From contig NZ_FNQV01000011.1 of the NCBI RefSeq assembly GCF_900107735.1, positions 35,550 through 99,549 of the forward strand: a stretch of DNA of 64,000 nucleotides. Direction: 5' to 3'. This document shows, in pieces, positions 52,238 through 61,473 of the stretch (position 1 is its first letter; every line of letters begins with the position of its first letter). Below the pieces are notes generated by a model, which was not told where the DNA came from, did not search any database, and was given only the letters and a program-made list of their open reading frames with translations. The translations under genes were made by a program, and so were the position numbers. Origin of the DNA: Bowdeniella nasicola. GTDB lineage: Bacteria; Actinomycetota; Actinomycetes; Actinomycetales; Actinomycetaceae.

Positions 52238-52319
52238 AGTTGCCTCACCTTCACTCGCGCTCGACCATGAGCTGGCTCACAGGATGATGAGGTCTATCTT
52301 GGCACAGATTTCGCGCCAG

Positions 52320-53057
52320 TCAGGACCGCTCCCCGAAGACGGCCCGCCCGACGCGCACCAGCGTCGCGCCCTCGGCGATCGCCTCCGGCAGGTCGTTCGT
52401 CATCCCCATCGACAGCTGGGTACATTCGCCGGTGCCGGGAGCGCCGCTGGCGCGAATCTGCTCGGCTAGCTCCCGCAGCTGGCGGTAGGCGCCGCGGATC
52501 GCGCTCGCATCTGCCGTGTTCGGCCCGATCGTCATGAGGCCGGTGAGCGCAAGGTTTACCCGGGCGCCGATCTGCGTGGCGAGCTCGAGCGCCTCGGCCG
52601 GCTCGCAGCCGTTCTTGGACTCCTCACCCGAGACGTTGACCTGGAGCATGACGTCCAGGGCCGTGCGCCCCCGTCGCGCAATCTCGGACTCGCCACCGAG
52701 GCGCTCAAGGGAGTCGGCGACGCGCTCGATGAGCTCGGCGCGATCCAGCGTCTGGATGCCCGTCGCCCAACGCAGCGCGTGATTGACCTTATTGCGCTGC
52801 AGCGGCCCGATCATGTGCAACTCGACATCGAGCCCGTGGGCGCGCAGGTCCTTGCCCGTCGCGACGAGTTCTTGCACCCGGTTGTGCCCGAGCACCCGCG
52901 CGCCACATCCGATCACCGCGCGAATCGCCTCGGCGGATTGCGTCTTGACCGCACACATCACCGCCACGCTTTCCGCCTCGCGCCCAGCCTGCTCCGCCAG
53001 GCCCGCCACGTCGGCCCTCACCTGCGCAAAATTGCGACAAATCTCGGTTTCATTCAC
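52320..53057 (-). CDS. YggS/PROSC-type PLP homeostasis protein
   Basis: 245 residues from GTG 53057. The single-domain alanine-racemase-like barrel carries the PLP Lys in MCAVKTQSAEAI, with GHNRVQELV, HMIGPLQRNKV, LDVMLQVNVSGEESKNGC and QLSMGMTNDLPEAIAEGATLVRVG. These proteins buffer pyridoxal phosphate and affect amino-acid pools. AAGGGC lies before the start; the longer open frame to 53102 has no better signal. Confidence 0.93.
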   Translation of the reverse strand: MNETEICRNFAQVRADVAGLAEQAGREAESVAVMCAVKTQSAEAIRAVIGCGARVLGHNRVQELVATGKDLRAHGLDVELHMIGPLQRNKVNHALRWATGIQTLDRAELIERVADSLERLGGESEIARRGRTALDVMLQVNVSGEESKNGCEPAEALELATQIGARVNLALTGLMTIGPNTADASAIRGAYRQLRELAEQIRASGAPGTGECTQLSMGMTNDLPEAIAEGATLVRVGRAVFGERS

Positions 53058-53172
53058 GCCCTTACCATACGCCAGCGCACCCTCGCGATCATCGTCGCCC
53101 ATTGGTTTTAGCCAGCTGGGCGATTGGTGATAGTTTCATGGCTAGTAGCGAGACGTTCAGGGAAGGTCAGCG

Positions 53173-53649
53173 ATGAGCAAGCGATTGGACACCGGCGATA
53201 TTGCGCCCGAGTTCACTCTTCCGACCGTAGAGGGGTCGGTGTCACTCGATGGGTTACTGGAGCAAGCTGAGGCCGGCGTCATCGTGTACTTCTACCCGCG
53301 CGCCGCGACGCCCGGCTGCACCACCGAGGCCTGCGATTTCCGCGACAATCACTCCGCACTGAAGGACGCCGGCTACCGCCTCGTCGGGATTTCGCCCGAC
53401 CCGATCAGCAAGCTCGCCGCCTTTGCCGAGGCCGAGGGCCTGAACTTCCCGCTCGCCTCCGATGAGGACAAGTCGATCATGAGCGCCTACGGCGCCTGGG
53501 GCGAGAAGAACTACGGCAAGACGGTCACCGGCGTCATCCGCTCAACGATCGTCGTCGCCAAGGACGGCACCGTCGCGCACGCGCTGTATAACGTCAAGGC
53601 CACCGGGCATGTGGCGCGCGTGGCAAAACTGCTTGGCGTCGGGAACTAA
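53173..53649 (+). CDS. bcp: Thioredoxin-dependent peroxiredoxin, Bcp type
   Basis: 158 residues. FYPRAATPGCTTEACDFRD has peroxidatic Cys49 and, four residues on, resolving Cys54, the two-Cys BCP layout. It reduces peroxides with thioredoxin. GGGAAGG lies upstream of ATG 53173. It is followed closely by tRNA-Leu. Confidence 0.96.
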   Translation: MSKRLDTGDIAPEFTLPTVEGSVSLDGLLEQAEAGVIVYFYPRAATPGCTTEACDFRDNHSALKDAGYRLVGISPDPISKLAAFAEAEGLNFPLASDEDKSIMSAYGAWGEKNYGKTVTGVIRSTIVVAKDGTVAHALYNVKATGHVARVAKLLGVGN

Positions 53650-53704
53650 TTTTCGCCTCCGGGCGCTTGTCCATTACAGTAAAGACGCCCGGTTTTTCGG
53701 GCGC

Positions 53705-53789
53705 GCGCGAGTGGCGAAATTGGTATACGCGCTGGATTTAGGTTCCAGTGTCTTCGGACGTGCGGGTTCAAGTCCCGCCTCGCGCACCA
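53705..53789 (+). tRNA. tRNA-Leu (TAG)
   Basis: 85 bases with CCA encoded. Acceptor GCGCGAG/CTCGCGC, anticodon loop TTTAGGT giving TAG, long variable arm (TGTCTTCGGACGT) and T arm GCGGGTTCAAGTCCCGC. Its 3' end is part of a 17-bp direct repeat. Confidence 0.97.
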
Positions 53790-53820
53790 TGCTGGCACAC
53801 TCTCGCACCATGCTGGCACA
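53783..53820 (+). repeat. 17-bp direct repeat spanning the tRNA-Leu 3' end
   Basis: CGCACCATGCTGGCACA occurs at 53783-53799 and again at 53804-53820, period 21. The first copy includes the last tRNA bases and CCA. It may be a slip duplication or a remnant of an integration site; no integrase gene is near. Confidence 0.85.
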
Positions 53821-53828
53821 ATCGAGAC

Positions 53829-54371
53829 ATGTCTGGTGTGGCGTCCTCTGACCGCGGCCCGTGGCTCGATCCCGAGCGGCTCGAACTCATCCGAGCCTCC
53901 GTTCCCCTGCTCTACGTCGAAGCGATTCCCGTGCGCCTTGCCGACGATGGAGCGATCACGCACGTCGGGCTGTTGCTCGGGGCGCCCCGCTCCGATCGCA
54001 TCGAGCGGGCGCTCGTCTCCGGCCGCGTGCTCTACCTTGAGACGATCCGGCAGGCGCTGCAGCGCAACCTCGATAAGGACCTCGGTCCGATGGCACTGCC
54101 CCAGCTGCCCACCTCGCTCGTGCCGTTCACCGTGCGGCAGTACTTCCCGCACACCCTCGATGGCGAGGGCGGGCAGGTCTCCTACGATCCGCGCCAGCAC
54201 GCGGTCTCGCTCGTCTACGTCGTACCGATCGCGGGCGATGTGCAGGTCGACGGCGATTGCCTCGGCTTTGACTGGTACCCGATCGCGGACGCCAGCAGCG
54301 CTTCCCTCGCAACGGAGCTCGCGAGCGGGCACGCCGAGATCATCGCCCAGCTCGCCGCGTCCTGCCGATAG
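53829..54371 (+). CDS. DUF4916 (degenerate Nudix fold) protein
   Basis: 180 residues from ATG 53829. The Nudix-box position reads GRVLYLETIRQALQRNLDKDLG: the spacing G-x5-E-x7-R and the closing G are kept, but the metal-binding REUxEE becomes RNLDKD, so pyrophosphohydrolase activity is unlikely. The front part (DPERLELIRASVPLLYVEAIPVRL) and back part (SLVYVVPIAGDV, FDWYPIADA) fit DUF4916. Function unknown. Nine bases to the next gene. Confidence 0.8.
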   Translation: MSGVASSDRGPWLDPERLELIRASVPLLYVEAIPVRLADDGAITHVGLLLGAPRSDRIERALVSGRVLYLETIRQALQRNLDKDLGPMALPQLPTSLVPFTVRQYFPHTLDGEGGQVSYDPRQHAVSLVYVVPIAGDVQVDGDCLGFDWYPIADASSASLATELASGHAEIIAQLAASCR

Positions 54372-54380
54372 GCTGGTGCC

Positions 54381-54872
54381 ATGGCCCACCCAGACTCGAT
54401 GGATGACGCTCACCTGCCCGATTCCGATCCGGATCGGCTGATCGACGCGAGCAACGTCGATGAGCCGGACGACGGCCCGCGCCCGCTCGGGGCCTCATCG
54501 GACCCGACGCTGCTGTATGCGCTCCTGTTCGACACGCTCGCCGTCGTGGCGCTCGCCGTGATCGGCCGGGCCTCACACAGCGAATCGCTCGGGCTTGGGG
54601 ACATCCTTTCCACCGCGATGCCGTTCCTCGCCGGAACCTATATGACGCACCTGCTCGTGGTGCGCTATTTCCACCCGATGGCGGTCGCGAGCTCGGGCAT
54701 TGCCGTCGCCGCAGGGACGTGGCTCGTGGGCATGCTCGGGCGGCTGTTCCTGGGGCAGACGAACGCTCCGGCCTTCATGGCCGTCTCCGGCGCGTTCCTC
54801 GCGGTGACGATTATTGGCTGGCGGCTAGCGCGCGCCCTGCTGCGCAAGCGCGGCGACGATTCGCGGCACTAG
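54381..54872 (+). CDS. DUF3054 membrane protein
   Basis: 163 residues. A polar acidic N-terminal tail of about 45 residues (HLPDSDPDRLIDASNVDEPD) is followed by four membrane helices. LLFDTLAVVALAVIGRASHSE and AVASSGIAVAAGTWLVGMLG match DUF3054, actinobacterial and archaeal proteins of unknown role. Its last 48 bases overlap the rdgB end on the other strand. Confidence 0.85.
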   Translation: MAHPDSMDDAHLPDSDPDRLIDASNVDEPDDGPRPLGASSDPTLLYALLFDTLAVVALAVIGRASHSESLGLGDILSTAMPFLAGTYMTHLLVVRYFHPMAVASSGIAVAAGTWLVGMLGRLFLGQTNAPAFMAVSGAFLAVTIIGWRLARALLRKRGDDSRH

Positions 54873-55532
54873 CGCACGAAACGCCTGGCCGCGGTGGCTC
54901 ATCGCGTTCTTTTCCGCTGCACTCATCTGCGCCAGGGAGCGCGCGTGCCCGTTGGGCTGCAGGATGGGATCGTAGCCGAAGCCGCCATCGCCGACCGGCG
55001 AGGTGAGCAAGCGGCCCTTGAGCTCGCCATGCTCGACGTGTTCCTCCCCCTGCGGCGTGACGATGGCCGCCGCGCACACGAACTTCGCATCGCGGTCATG
55101 CTCCTTCAGGTCCTGCATCTGGGCGAGCAGCAGCTCGTTGTTGGCCTCATCGTCGCCGTGTTTGCCGGCCCAGCGCGCGGAGAAAATCCCGGGGGCTGCG
55201 CCCATGAGCTCTACGACGAGCCCCGAATCATCGGCGATCGCGATAAGCCCCGTCGCGCGTGCCATGGCGCGGGCCTTCAGCAGCGCATTTTCGGCGAACG
55301 TATCGCCGTCCTCCACGGGCTCGGGAGTGGCGACGTCGGCGGCGGAGATCAGCGCCTCCTCGGCGAGATCAGGGATCGCCTCGGCAAGGATCGTGCGCAA
55401 CTCGCCGACCTTGTGCTCATTGCGCGTCGCGAGGATGAGGCGGGCGCCGTCGGGCACCTGCGCGGAGGTCAGATCGACGCCGGGGGCCTGGGCCATCTGG
55501 CCGCCCGGGACGCCGTCGGTGGGAACGGTCAT
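54825..55532 (-). CDS. rdgB: XTP/dITP diphosphatase (Ham1/RdgB)
   Basis: 235 residues from ATG 55532. [45 protein letters not shown] and [13 protein letters not shown] are family blocks. It hydrolyses inosine and xanthosine triphosphates to clean the nucleotide pool. AGGAGC precedes the ATG, which overlaps the rph stop (ATGA). An N-terminal extension of about 28 residues before the family start is present. The C-terminus overlaps DUF3054 by 48 bases. Confidence 0.93.
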   Translation of the reverse strand: MTVPTDGVPGGQMAQAPGVDLTSAQVPDGARLILATRNEHKVGELRTILAEAIPDLAEEALISAADVATPEPVEDGDTFAENALLKARAMARATGLIAIADDSGLVVELMGAAPGIFSARWAGKHGDDEANNELLLAQMQDLKEHDRDAKFVCAAAIVTPQGEEHVEHGELKGRLLTSPVGDGGFGYDPILQPNGHARSLAQMSAAEKNAMSHRGQAFRALVPRIVAALAQQGAR

Positions 55533-56269
55533 GAAAGCTCCTGTGCTAGGGCCGCCTGCTGCAGCCGGGTGAGTTCGCTCGTGCCAACGACGGCGAGATC
55601 GAGCAGCGCATTGAGTTCCTCGCGAGTGAAGGCGACGCCCTCGGCCGTGCCCTGGACCTCGACGAAGTTCCCGCTGCCGGTCACGACGACGTTCATGTCC
55701 GTATCGGCGGCGACGTCCTCGACGTAGGGCAGATCCAGGCACGGCGTGCCGTTGACGATGCCGACGGAGACGGCCGCCACGGAGTCCGTCAGGACCCGCA
55801 GCTGCTCGCGGATGTGGCCGTTGGCCTTGCCCCAGGCGATCGCGTCGGCGAGGGCGACGTAGGCGCCGGTGATCGCGGCGGTGCGCGTGCCGCCGTCGGC
55901 CTGCAACACGTCGCAGTCCAGCGTGATCGAGTTTTCGCCGAGCGCATCCAGGCTCACGACGGCGCGCAGGCTGCGGCCGATGAGGCGCGAGATCTCGTGG
56001 GTGCGGCCGCCGATCTTGCCGCGCACGGATTCGCGCGCGGAGCGGGTGGAGGTGGCGCGCGGCAGCATCGCGTACTCGGCCGTCACCCAGCCGCTGCCCG
56101 AGCCCACCTTCCAGCGCGGCACGCCGGGCGAGAAGGAGGCGGCACACAGCACGCGGGTGCCGCCAAATTCCACGAGGCAGGAACCTTCGGCGGCATCCAG
56201 CCAGCCACGGCTAAAGGAGATGGGACGCAGTTCGTCGACGGCGCGGCCGTCAGCGCGAGACAATGCCAT
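55529..56269 (-). CDS. rph: Ribonuclease PH
   Basis: 246 residues: [44 protein letters not shown] (part), [21 protein letters not shown] and [19 protein letters not shown], the RNase PH core. It trims tRNA 3' ends with phosphate. The rph-rdgB order is conserved. It begins nine bases after the ppc end on the same strand. Confidence 0.96.
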   Translation of the reverse strand: MALSRADGRAVDELRPISFSRGWLDAAEGSCLVEFGGTRVLCAASFSPGVPRWKVGSGSGWVTAEYAMLPRATSTRSARESVRGKIGGRTHEISRLIGRSLRAVVSLDALGENSITLDCDVLQADGGTRTAAITGAYVALADAIAWGKANGHIREQLRVLTDSVAAVSVGIVNGTPCLDLPYVEDVAADTDMNVVVTGSGNFVEVQGTAEGVAFTREELNALLDLAVVGTSELTRLQQAALAQELS

Positions 56270-56278
56270 GTCTCAAGG

Positions 56279-58903
56279 TTAGCCCGTGTTTTGCAAGCCT
56301 GCCGCCACACCTTTGATCGTGATTTTCAGCAGCCGGCGATCGAGCTCGTCGTCGCGCCCCTCGCGCACCGCACCAAGCGCGCGCAGCTGCAGCAGCGAGA
56401 GCGCGTCGACATACGGGTTACGCATGTGCACCGCTTGGGACAGGATGCGGTGGCCGCCCAGGAGCTCATCGCGCTCAAGCACCGCCATGACGAGTTCGCG
56501 CGTGAGGCGGTATTCGTCCATGACGCGCGTTGCCAAAGCGTCGTCGTCGCCGAGCGCCAGGTACTTGTGCGCGATGCGCGGATCGGCCTTGGCGAGCGAC
56601 ATTTCGGCATTGTCGATGAGGGTGGCGAACAGCGGCCAGCGCTTATAAGCCTCGCGCAGCAGCTCGAGGTTATCGAGCGCCGCGAGCGCGGAGCCGAGGC
56701 CATACCAGCCCGTGAGGTTGATCCGCGCCTGCGTCCAGGCGAACACCCACGGGATCGCGCGCAGGTCCTCTAGCGATGTCACCGACAGGCCACGCTTGGC
56801 GGGGCGCGAGCCGAGCGCAAGCCAGCCCACTTCCTCCTGCGGCGTGACGGTGGCGAACCACGCCGGGAAACCCTCGGTGTGGATGAGCGCGGCGAAGGCC
56901 TGACGGCTGACGCGATCGAGCGTGGTGGCAAGCTCGCGATAGCGTTCGGCGGCCTCGTTCAGCAGGCGTTCGTGGGAGGGCAGCGAGGACAGCAGGCTCG
57001 CGGCGGCCACCTGATCGACGTGGCGCGTCGCGATCTCCTTGACGCCATAGCGCGCCTGGATGACTTCGCCCTGCTCGGTGACCTTGAAACGCGTCGCAAC
57101 GGAATGCGGCGGCTGGGCCATGATCGCGCGGTGGGCGGGGCCGCCGCCGCGGCCTAGCGCGCCGCCCCGGCCATGAAAGAGCGTGAGCTGGATGCCGGAT
57201 GCATGTGCCCATTCGGCGATGCGCGTTTGGGCTTCATACAGCGCGAGCGTGGCGGCAACGGGGCCGACGTCCTTGGCCGAATCCGAATAGCCGAGCATCA
57301 CTTCGAGGCGATGGCCGTTAGCGGCTAGCCGCTCTGCCACCTGCGGCAGTTCGATCATCTCCGCGAGGATGTCCGGGGCGGCCGTAAGATCCGCGAACGT
57401 CTCAAACAGCGGCACGACGTCGAGCGTCGCCACCTGGCTGCCGGCGGCGGCGTGCGCGGCGAGCCGGTAGACGTTGGCGATATCGTCGGCCGATTGCGTG
57501 AAGGAGACGATGTAGCGCCCCGCCGCGCGCGGGCCGTATTTGCGCTGGATCGAGGAGATGGCACGAAAGACGTCGAGGACCTCCTCCGGCTCAACCGCGC
57601 AGGCGATGTCCTCGCCTGCCAGGTGGGCAAGGACCTGGCGGTGGACGGCGGAGTGCTGACGAACTTCCAGCTCGGTGAAGTGGAAGCCGATCGCGTCCAG
57701 GTGACGCGCGAGATCGCGCACGGGACCACTCGCCGCGGCCGTTGCCCCCTGGGCGGCGAGCGATTCCATCACGAGGCGCACGTCGCGGGCCGCTTCCTCG
57801 CTCGTGTCGTAGCCAAGGTCCGCGTTTCGCGCGGCCGTCGCGAGCAGCCGCTGGCGAATCATGAGGATCGCCTGGCGGTGCGGCTCGCCCGGCGCATCGC
57901 GCTCGATGAGCGCAAAGGCCTCCGGATCACGCTCGCGCACATCGGACAGCAGCGCCGCGAGTTCGGAGCTTGCCGGCGTGTAACGATCATCGTGCGTGAG
58001 GGCCTTGCCGGCAGTTTCGGCATCGGCGGCGAGCAGCGCGATCGCCGCCTCGTGCGCCATCGCCGCGGCCTGGCGCGTGATCGTCGCGGTCACGAACGGA
58101 TTCCCGTCGCGATCGCCGCCAATCCAGCTTCCCAGGCGCATGAAGGGCGCGAGTTCGGGCGCCGGCATCTCCCACGCCGCGAGCGAGTCGGCAAAGCGGT
58201 GCAGCGATTCGGTAATGACGGGATACATCGTCGCGCGCGCCGCGGACAGCGCCGTCGCGACCTCATCTAGCGGCTCCGGTTTGGTGGGCCGCAGCTGCGC
58301 CGTCAGCCACAGCGTTTCCACATGCCGCTCGATCTCGCGGTCGATCTCGCGCAGCCGCCGCACCGAGGCGGTCGCATGCCGGTCGTTGACGAGGGCGACG
58401 AGCGCGCGAATTGGCGCGGTGATGGCCCGACGACGAGCCTCCGTCGGGTGGGCCGTGAGCACCGGGTGAAAGCGCAGGCTCGCGAGCAGGCCCGTGGCCT
58501 CGCTCTCGCCCACTTCGGCGACGGCAGCGCGGTAGGCCGTCGCGAGCGAATGGCCGGCCGGGGCCTCAGCTTCGGCCGCCGGATCGTCGCGCGCGATGAG
58601 GATCCGCACCCGGTAGGCCTCTTCGCACAGGTTGACGAGATGGAAATAGACGCCGAAGGCGCGGGCCACCTCGATAGCGCGGCCGGGGCTAAAGTCCGCG
58701 ACGATCTGTTCGGCGTCCGCGAGTGAGGCATCGGGTTCCTCGACGGCGGCAAGGACGGCGCTGCGCAACTGCTCCACGTCGTCGAGCAGCTCGGACCCGC
58801 CGTAGCGCGTCAGGGCCCGGCCGAGCGCATCGCCAAGAAGGCGGACGTCGCTGCGAAGATCATCGGGCAGGCTGCGGCGGGCGGCAACACGTGAATTCGG
58901 CAT
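56279..58903 (-). CDS. ppc: Phosphoenolpyruvate carboxylase
   Basis: 874 residues from ATG 58903. VLTAHPTEARRRAI has the catalytic His, GYSDSAKDVG, FHGRGGALGRGGGPAHRAI (mobile Gly-rich loop) and the conserved QNTG C-terminus complete the set. It makes oxaloacetate from PEP and bicarbonate, an anaplerotic step. It is inserted between rph and the MBL gene. The longer open frame (30 codons more) overlaps the MBL end and is unlikely. Confidence 0.96.
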   Translation of the reverse strand: MPNSRVAARRSLPDDLRSDVRLLGDALGRALTRYGGSELLDDVEQLRSAVLAAVEEPDASLADAEQIVADFSPGRAIEVARAFGVYFHLVNLCEEAYRVRILIARDDPAAEAEAPAGHSLATAYRAAVAEVGESEATGLLASLRFHPVLTAHPTEARRRAITAPIRALVALVNDRHATASVRRLREIDREIERHVETLWLTAQLRPTKPEPLDEVATALSAARATMYPVITESLHRFADSLAAWEMPAPELAPFMRLGSWIGGDRDGNPFVTATITRQAAAMAHEAAIALLAADAETAGKALTHDDRYTPASSELAALLSDVRERDPEAFALIERDAPGEPHRQAILMIRQRLLATAARNADLGYDTSEEAARDVRLVMESLAAQGATAAASGPVRDLARHLDAIGFHFTELEVRQHSAVHRQVLAHLAGEDIACAVEPEEVLDVFRAISSIQRKYGPRAAGRYIVSFTQSADDIANVYRLAAHAAAGSQVATLDVVPLFETFADLTAAPDILAEMIELPQVAERLAANGHRLEVMLGYSDSAKDVGPVAATLALYEAQTRIAEWAHASGIQLTLFHGRGGALGRGGGPAHRAIMAQPPHSVATRFKVTEQGEVIQARYGVKEIATRHVDQVAAASLLSSLPSHERLLNEAAERYRELATTLDRVSRQAFAALIHTEGFPAWFATVTPQEEVGWLALGSRPAKRGLSVTSLEDLRAIPWVFAWTQARINLTGWYGLGSALAALDNLELLREAYKRWPLFATLIDNAEMSLAKADPRIAHKYLALGDDDALATRVMDEYRLTRELVMAVLERDELLGGHRILSQAVHMRNPYVDALSLLQLRALGAVREGRDDELDRRLLKITIKGVAAGLQNTG

Positions 58904-58916
58904 GCGCCCAGGGTAC

Positions 58917-59699
58917 CTAAATTGTGAAGGTCGCTCCGGCCTGGGCGATCGCGGTGGACCCCTGCCACTCGTCGAGGCACTCCGCAAGAACATCGTGCGG
59001 TTTCGTCCACGGCTGGATGTGGGTCAGCACGAGTGTTGCCGGCTTTGCCGCCTTGGCGACCTTGCCTGCCCGGCGGCCCGTGAGGTGGATGCCGCGCACG
59101 GTGTCCATCCCCTCGCGAAATGCCGCCTCGCACAGGAACAGGTCCGTCCCGCGCGCGGCCTCGATCACGCCGTCGCAGTAGTCGGTATCACCCGAATACG
59201 ACAGCGTCACGGAGCCCTCCCGCTCGCACGACGGCCCGGTGATGCGCACCGCATACGTCGGGACGGGATGCCAGACGGGAAACGATTCGACGGTGAAGGG
59301 CCCCATGGTTCGCACGGCTTGCGGATCGTGCTCGATGAAGTCGAATTCGGCCGCGTAGTCTTCCTCGGGGCCATCGCCGCCGACGCCGCGGACGCGATCC
59401 ACGGCCCCCGCCGGCGCGAGCACGGGAATCGGCCCGAGCGGCCCGTCGGGATGCCACCGCCGAAAGACGTGCATCCCGATCATGTCGACCATGTGATCGG
59501 CGTGCATGTGCGACAAAACGATGCCATCGAGGTCTGCCGGTGAGCAGTGCTGCCACAGCGCGCCGAGCGCCCCGGAGCCCATATCGAGCGCGATGGACCA
59601 GCGACGGCCAGCCGCATCGTCGGCCTGCACGAGATAGCAACTCGAAGCCGAGCACGGTCCGGACATCGAGCCCGAGCATCCTACGACGGTGATTTTCAT
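58917..59699 (-). CDS. Metallo-beta-lactamase fold hydrolase
   Basis: 260 residues. [14 protein letters not shown] is the HxHxDH metal motif; later His/Asp are in [11 protein letters not shown] and LVLTHIQPW. RNase Z-like or phosphodiesterase-like fold. The place between murI and rph is conserved in actinobacteria; substrate unknown. ATG 59699 overlaps the murI stop by four bases. Confidence 0.9.
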   Translation of the reverse strand: MKITVVGCSGSMSGPCSASSCYLVQADDAAGRRWSIALDMGSGALGALWQHCSPADLDGIVLSHMHADHMVDMIGMHVFRRWHPDGPLGPIPVLAPAGAVDRVRGVGGDGPEEDYAAEFDFIEHDPQAVRTMGPFTVESFPVWHPVPTYAVRITGPSCEREGSVTLSYSGDTDYCDGVIEAARGTDLFLCEAAFREGMDTVRGIHLTGRRAGKVAKAAKPATLVLTHIQPWTKPHDVLAECLDEWQGSTAIAQAGATFTI

Positions 59700-60502
59700 G
59701 TCACGGCCTCCTCGACCGCGGTGACCTCCGGGCCTAGGAAGCGCGAGGCGAGTTGCTGGAAGGCGCGCGCATCACCCGTCGCACGGAACTGGTGGCGCGG
59801 GATGCTATCGGCCGGCGCGAGCATTCCCGTCGCGGTCAGGCGACGGTAGACGTCCTTCGCGGTTTCCTCAGCCGAGCTCACAAGCGTGACGTCCTCCCCC
59901 ATGACGTAGGAGATGACGCCGGTCAGCAGCGGGTAGTGGGTGCAGCCGAGCACGAGCGTGTCTACCCCGGCGTCGCGGATCGGCGCGAGGTAGTCCTCGG
60001 CGATCGCGAGCAGTTCGTCGCCCGTCGTGATGCCGGCCTCGACGAACTCGACGAAGCGCGGGCAGGCCGCGGCGGTGATTGTCAGGCCAGGCGCGACGGA
60101 GAACGCATCCTGGTACGCCCCGGAGGTGATCGTCGCTTCCGTGCCAATCACCCCGACGCGGCCATTGCGGCTCGCGGCCACGGCGCGGCGCACCGCAGGG
60201 TGGATGACCTCGATGACGGGGATGCCCTTGCCACGCGTGTAGCGCTCGCGGGCGTCGTGAGCCGCGGCCGATGACGCCGAGTTACAGGCGATGACGAGGG
60301 CCTTGACGCCCTGGTCTACGAGCTCGTCCATGATGTCGAGCGCGAGGGAACGCACCTGCGCGATCGGCCGGGGGCCGTAGGGGCAGTGGGCGGTATCGCC
60401 GATGTAGTGCACGCTTTCACGCGGCAGCTGATCGATGACGGCGCGCGCCACCGTCAGGCCTCCGACGCCTGAGTCGAACATGCCGATGGGTGCAGCGCTC
60501 AT
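59696..60502 (-). CDS. murI: Glutamate racemase
   Basis: 268 residues. [18 protein letters not shown] opens the protein; catalytic Cys73 ([11 protein letters not shown]) and Cys187 (LGCTHYPLL) are both present. It makes D-glutamate for peptidoglycan. No ribosome site is visible before ATG 60502, unusual among the neighbours; a start further upstream is not supported by family alignment. Confidence 0.95.
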   Translation of the reverse strand: MSAAPIGMFDSGVGGLTVARAVIDQLPRESVHYIGDTAHCPYGPRPIAQVRSLALDIMDELVDQGVKALVIACNSASSAAAHDARERYTRGKGIPVIEVIHPAVRRAVAASRNGRVGVIGTEATITSGAYQDAFSVAPGLTITAAACPRFVEFVEAGITTGDELLAIAEDYLAPIRDAGVDTLVLGCTHYPLLTGVISYVMGEDVTLVSSAEETAKDVYRRLTATGMLAPADSIPRHQFRATGDARAFQQLASRFLGPEVTAVEEAVT

Positions 60503-60512
60503 AGAAGGGAGC

Positions 60513-61100
60513 CTACGGTGAAGGCTCCGCAGCGCCCATAGCTTGCAAGAGTGAATCCTGCCACCACGTGAGGAATGCGTAGACCTCCGCGAGCACCGTC
60601 GTCGCACGATCTCCCGCCTCGTGGGCATCGCGCAGCCGGTCGATGTCATCCGCGTCACGGATCTGCAGCCGCTCGGCTATGAGCAGTCGCACATCGGTGA
60701 GTGCGGACAGCACCTCGTGCTCGCTGCCATAGGGCACGAGCACTCGGTCATCGTCGGATAGCAGAATGTCGTGCAGCAGCCGAAGCTGGCGAGCCTTGGC
60801 GTTGCGGATCCGTCGCTGCGTATCAAGGCGCAGCTCGTCGGCGAGGTCGGCGTCCTCAAGGCTCATCGCCGGCAGCAGCCGCGCGAGCGCGGGATCGTCC
60901 CCCGCGTCTTCCTGCGTATCGGCAATGTCGAAATCGAGCGCGGCAAGCACGGCGTCATCGGAGCCCGCATCGGGCACGGCCTCCAGCGGCCGGTTAAGAA
61001 TGTCGCCAAGATCCTCCACCGCGCGCGCGACCATGAGCCGCACGGAGGCATCGGGACTCGAGGCGTAGCCGCGCGCTACCCGCATGAAACGTTCGATCAT
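60513..61100 (-). CDS. DUF2017 family protein
   Basis: 195 residues from ATG 61100, mostly helical and acidic ([40 protein letters not shown]). DUF2017 proteins follow clpS in actinobacteria; function unknown, perhaps linked to proteolysis control. The start overlaps the clpS stop (ATGA). Confidence 0.88.
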   Translation of the reverse strand: MIERFMRVARGYASSPDASVRLMVARAVEDLGDILNRPLEAVPDAGSDDAVLAALDFDIADTQEDAGDDPALARLLPAMSLEDADLADELRLDTQRRIRNAKARQLRLLHDILLSDDDRVLVPYGSEHEVLSALTDVRLLIAERLQIRDADDIDRLRDAHEAGDRATTVLAEVYAFLTWWQDSLLQAMGAAEPSP

Positions 61101-61402
61101 GGTGCCTTCGTCATCGTCGCCCACAGCCCATAGATGTGCAGCGCTTCGCAGTGGCGCGCCATCATCTCCCGGGCACCGGAGGCGACGACGGCCTTGCCCT
61201 CGCGGTGGACTTGCCACATGAGCGATTCCGCGCGCGCGCGGGTATATCCAAAGTGACGCTGGAAGACGTAGGTGACGTAGCTCGTGAGATTGACGGGATC
61301 GTCCCAGACGATTGTTTGCCATGGGCGATCGCTGAGCGTTTCGGCATGCTCAATTCGCTCGGCGATAGGTGCCGAGCCGGCGGACACGAGTGCGCTGGAC
61401 AT
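61097..61402 (-). CDS. clpS: ATP-dependent Clp protease adaptor ClpS
   Basis: 101 residues from ATG 61402. [20 protein letters not shown], then [20 protein letters not shown]: the N-degron binding Asp/Asn and the Met/His face are conserved. ClpS delivers N-end-rule substrates to ClpC/ClpA. An ATG three codons upstream (61411) is also possible; neither has a clear ribosome site. Confidence 0.92.
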   Translation of the reverse strand: MSSALVSAGSAPIAERIEHAETLSDRPWQTIVWDDPVNLTSYVTYVFQRHFGYTRARAESLMWQVHREGKAVVASGAREMMARHCEALHIYGLWATMTKAP

Positions 61403-61473
61403 CACCCACATTGTGACACCCGAAGTCGCGATGCAACGCGGTTATCGCACGATACGCGGGTAGCCTTAAGCCC

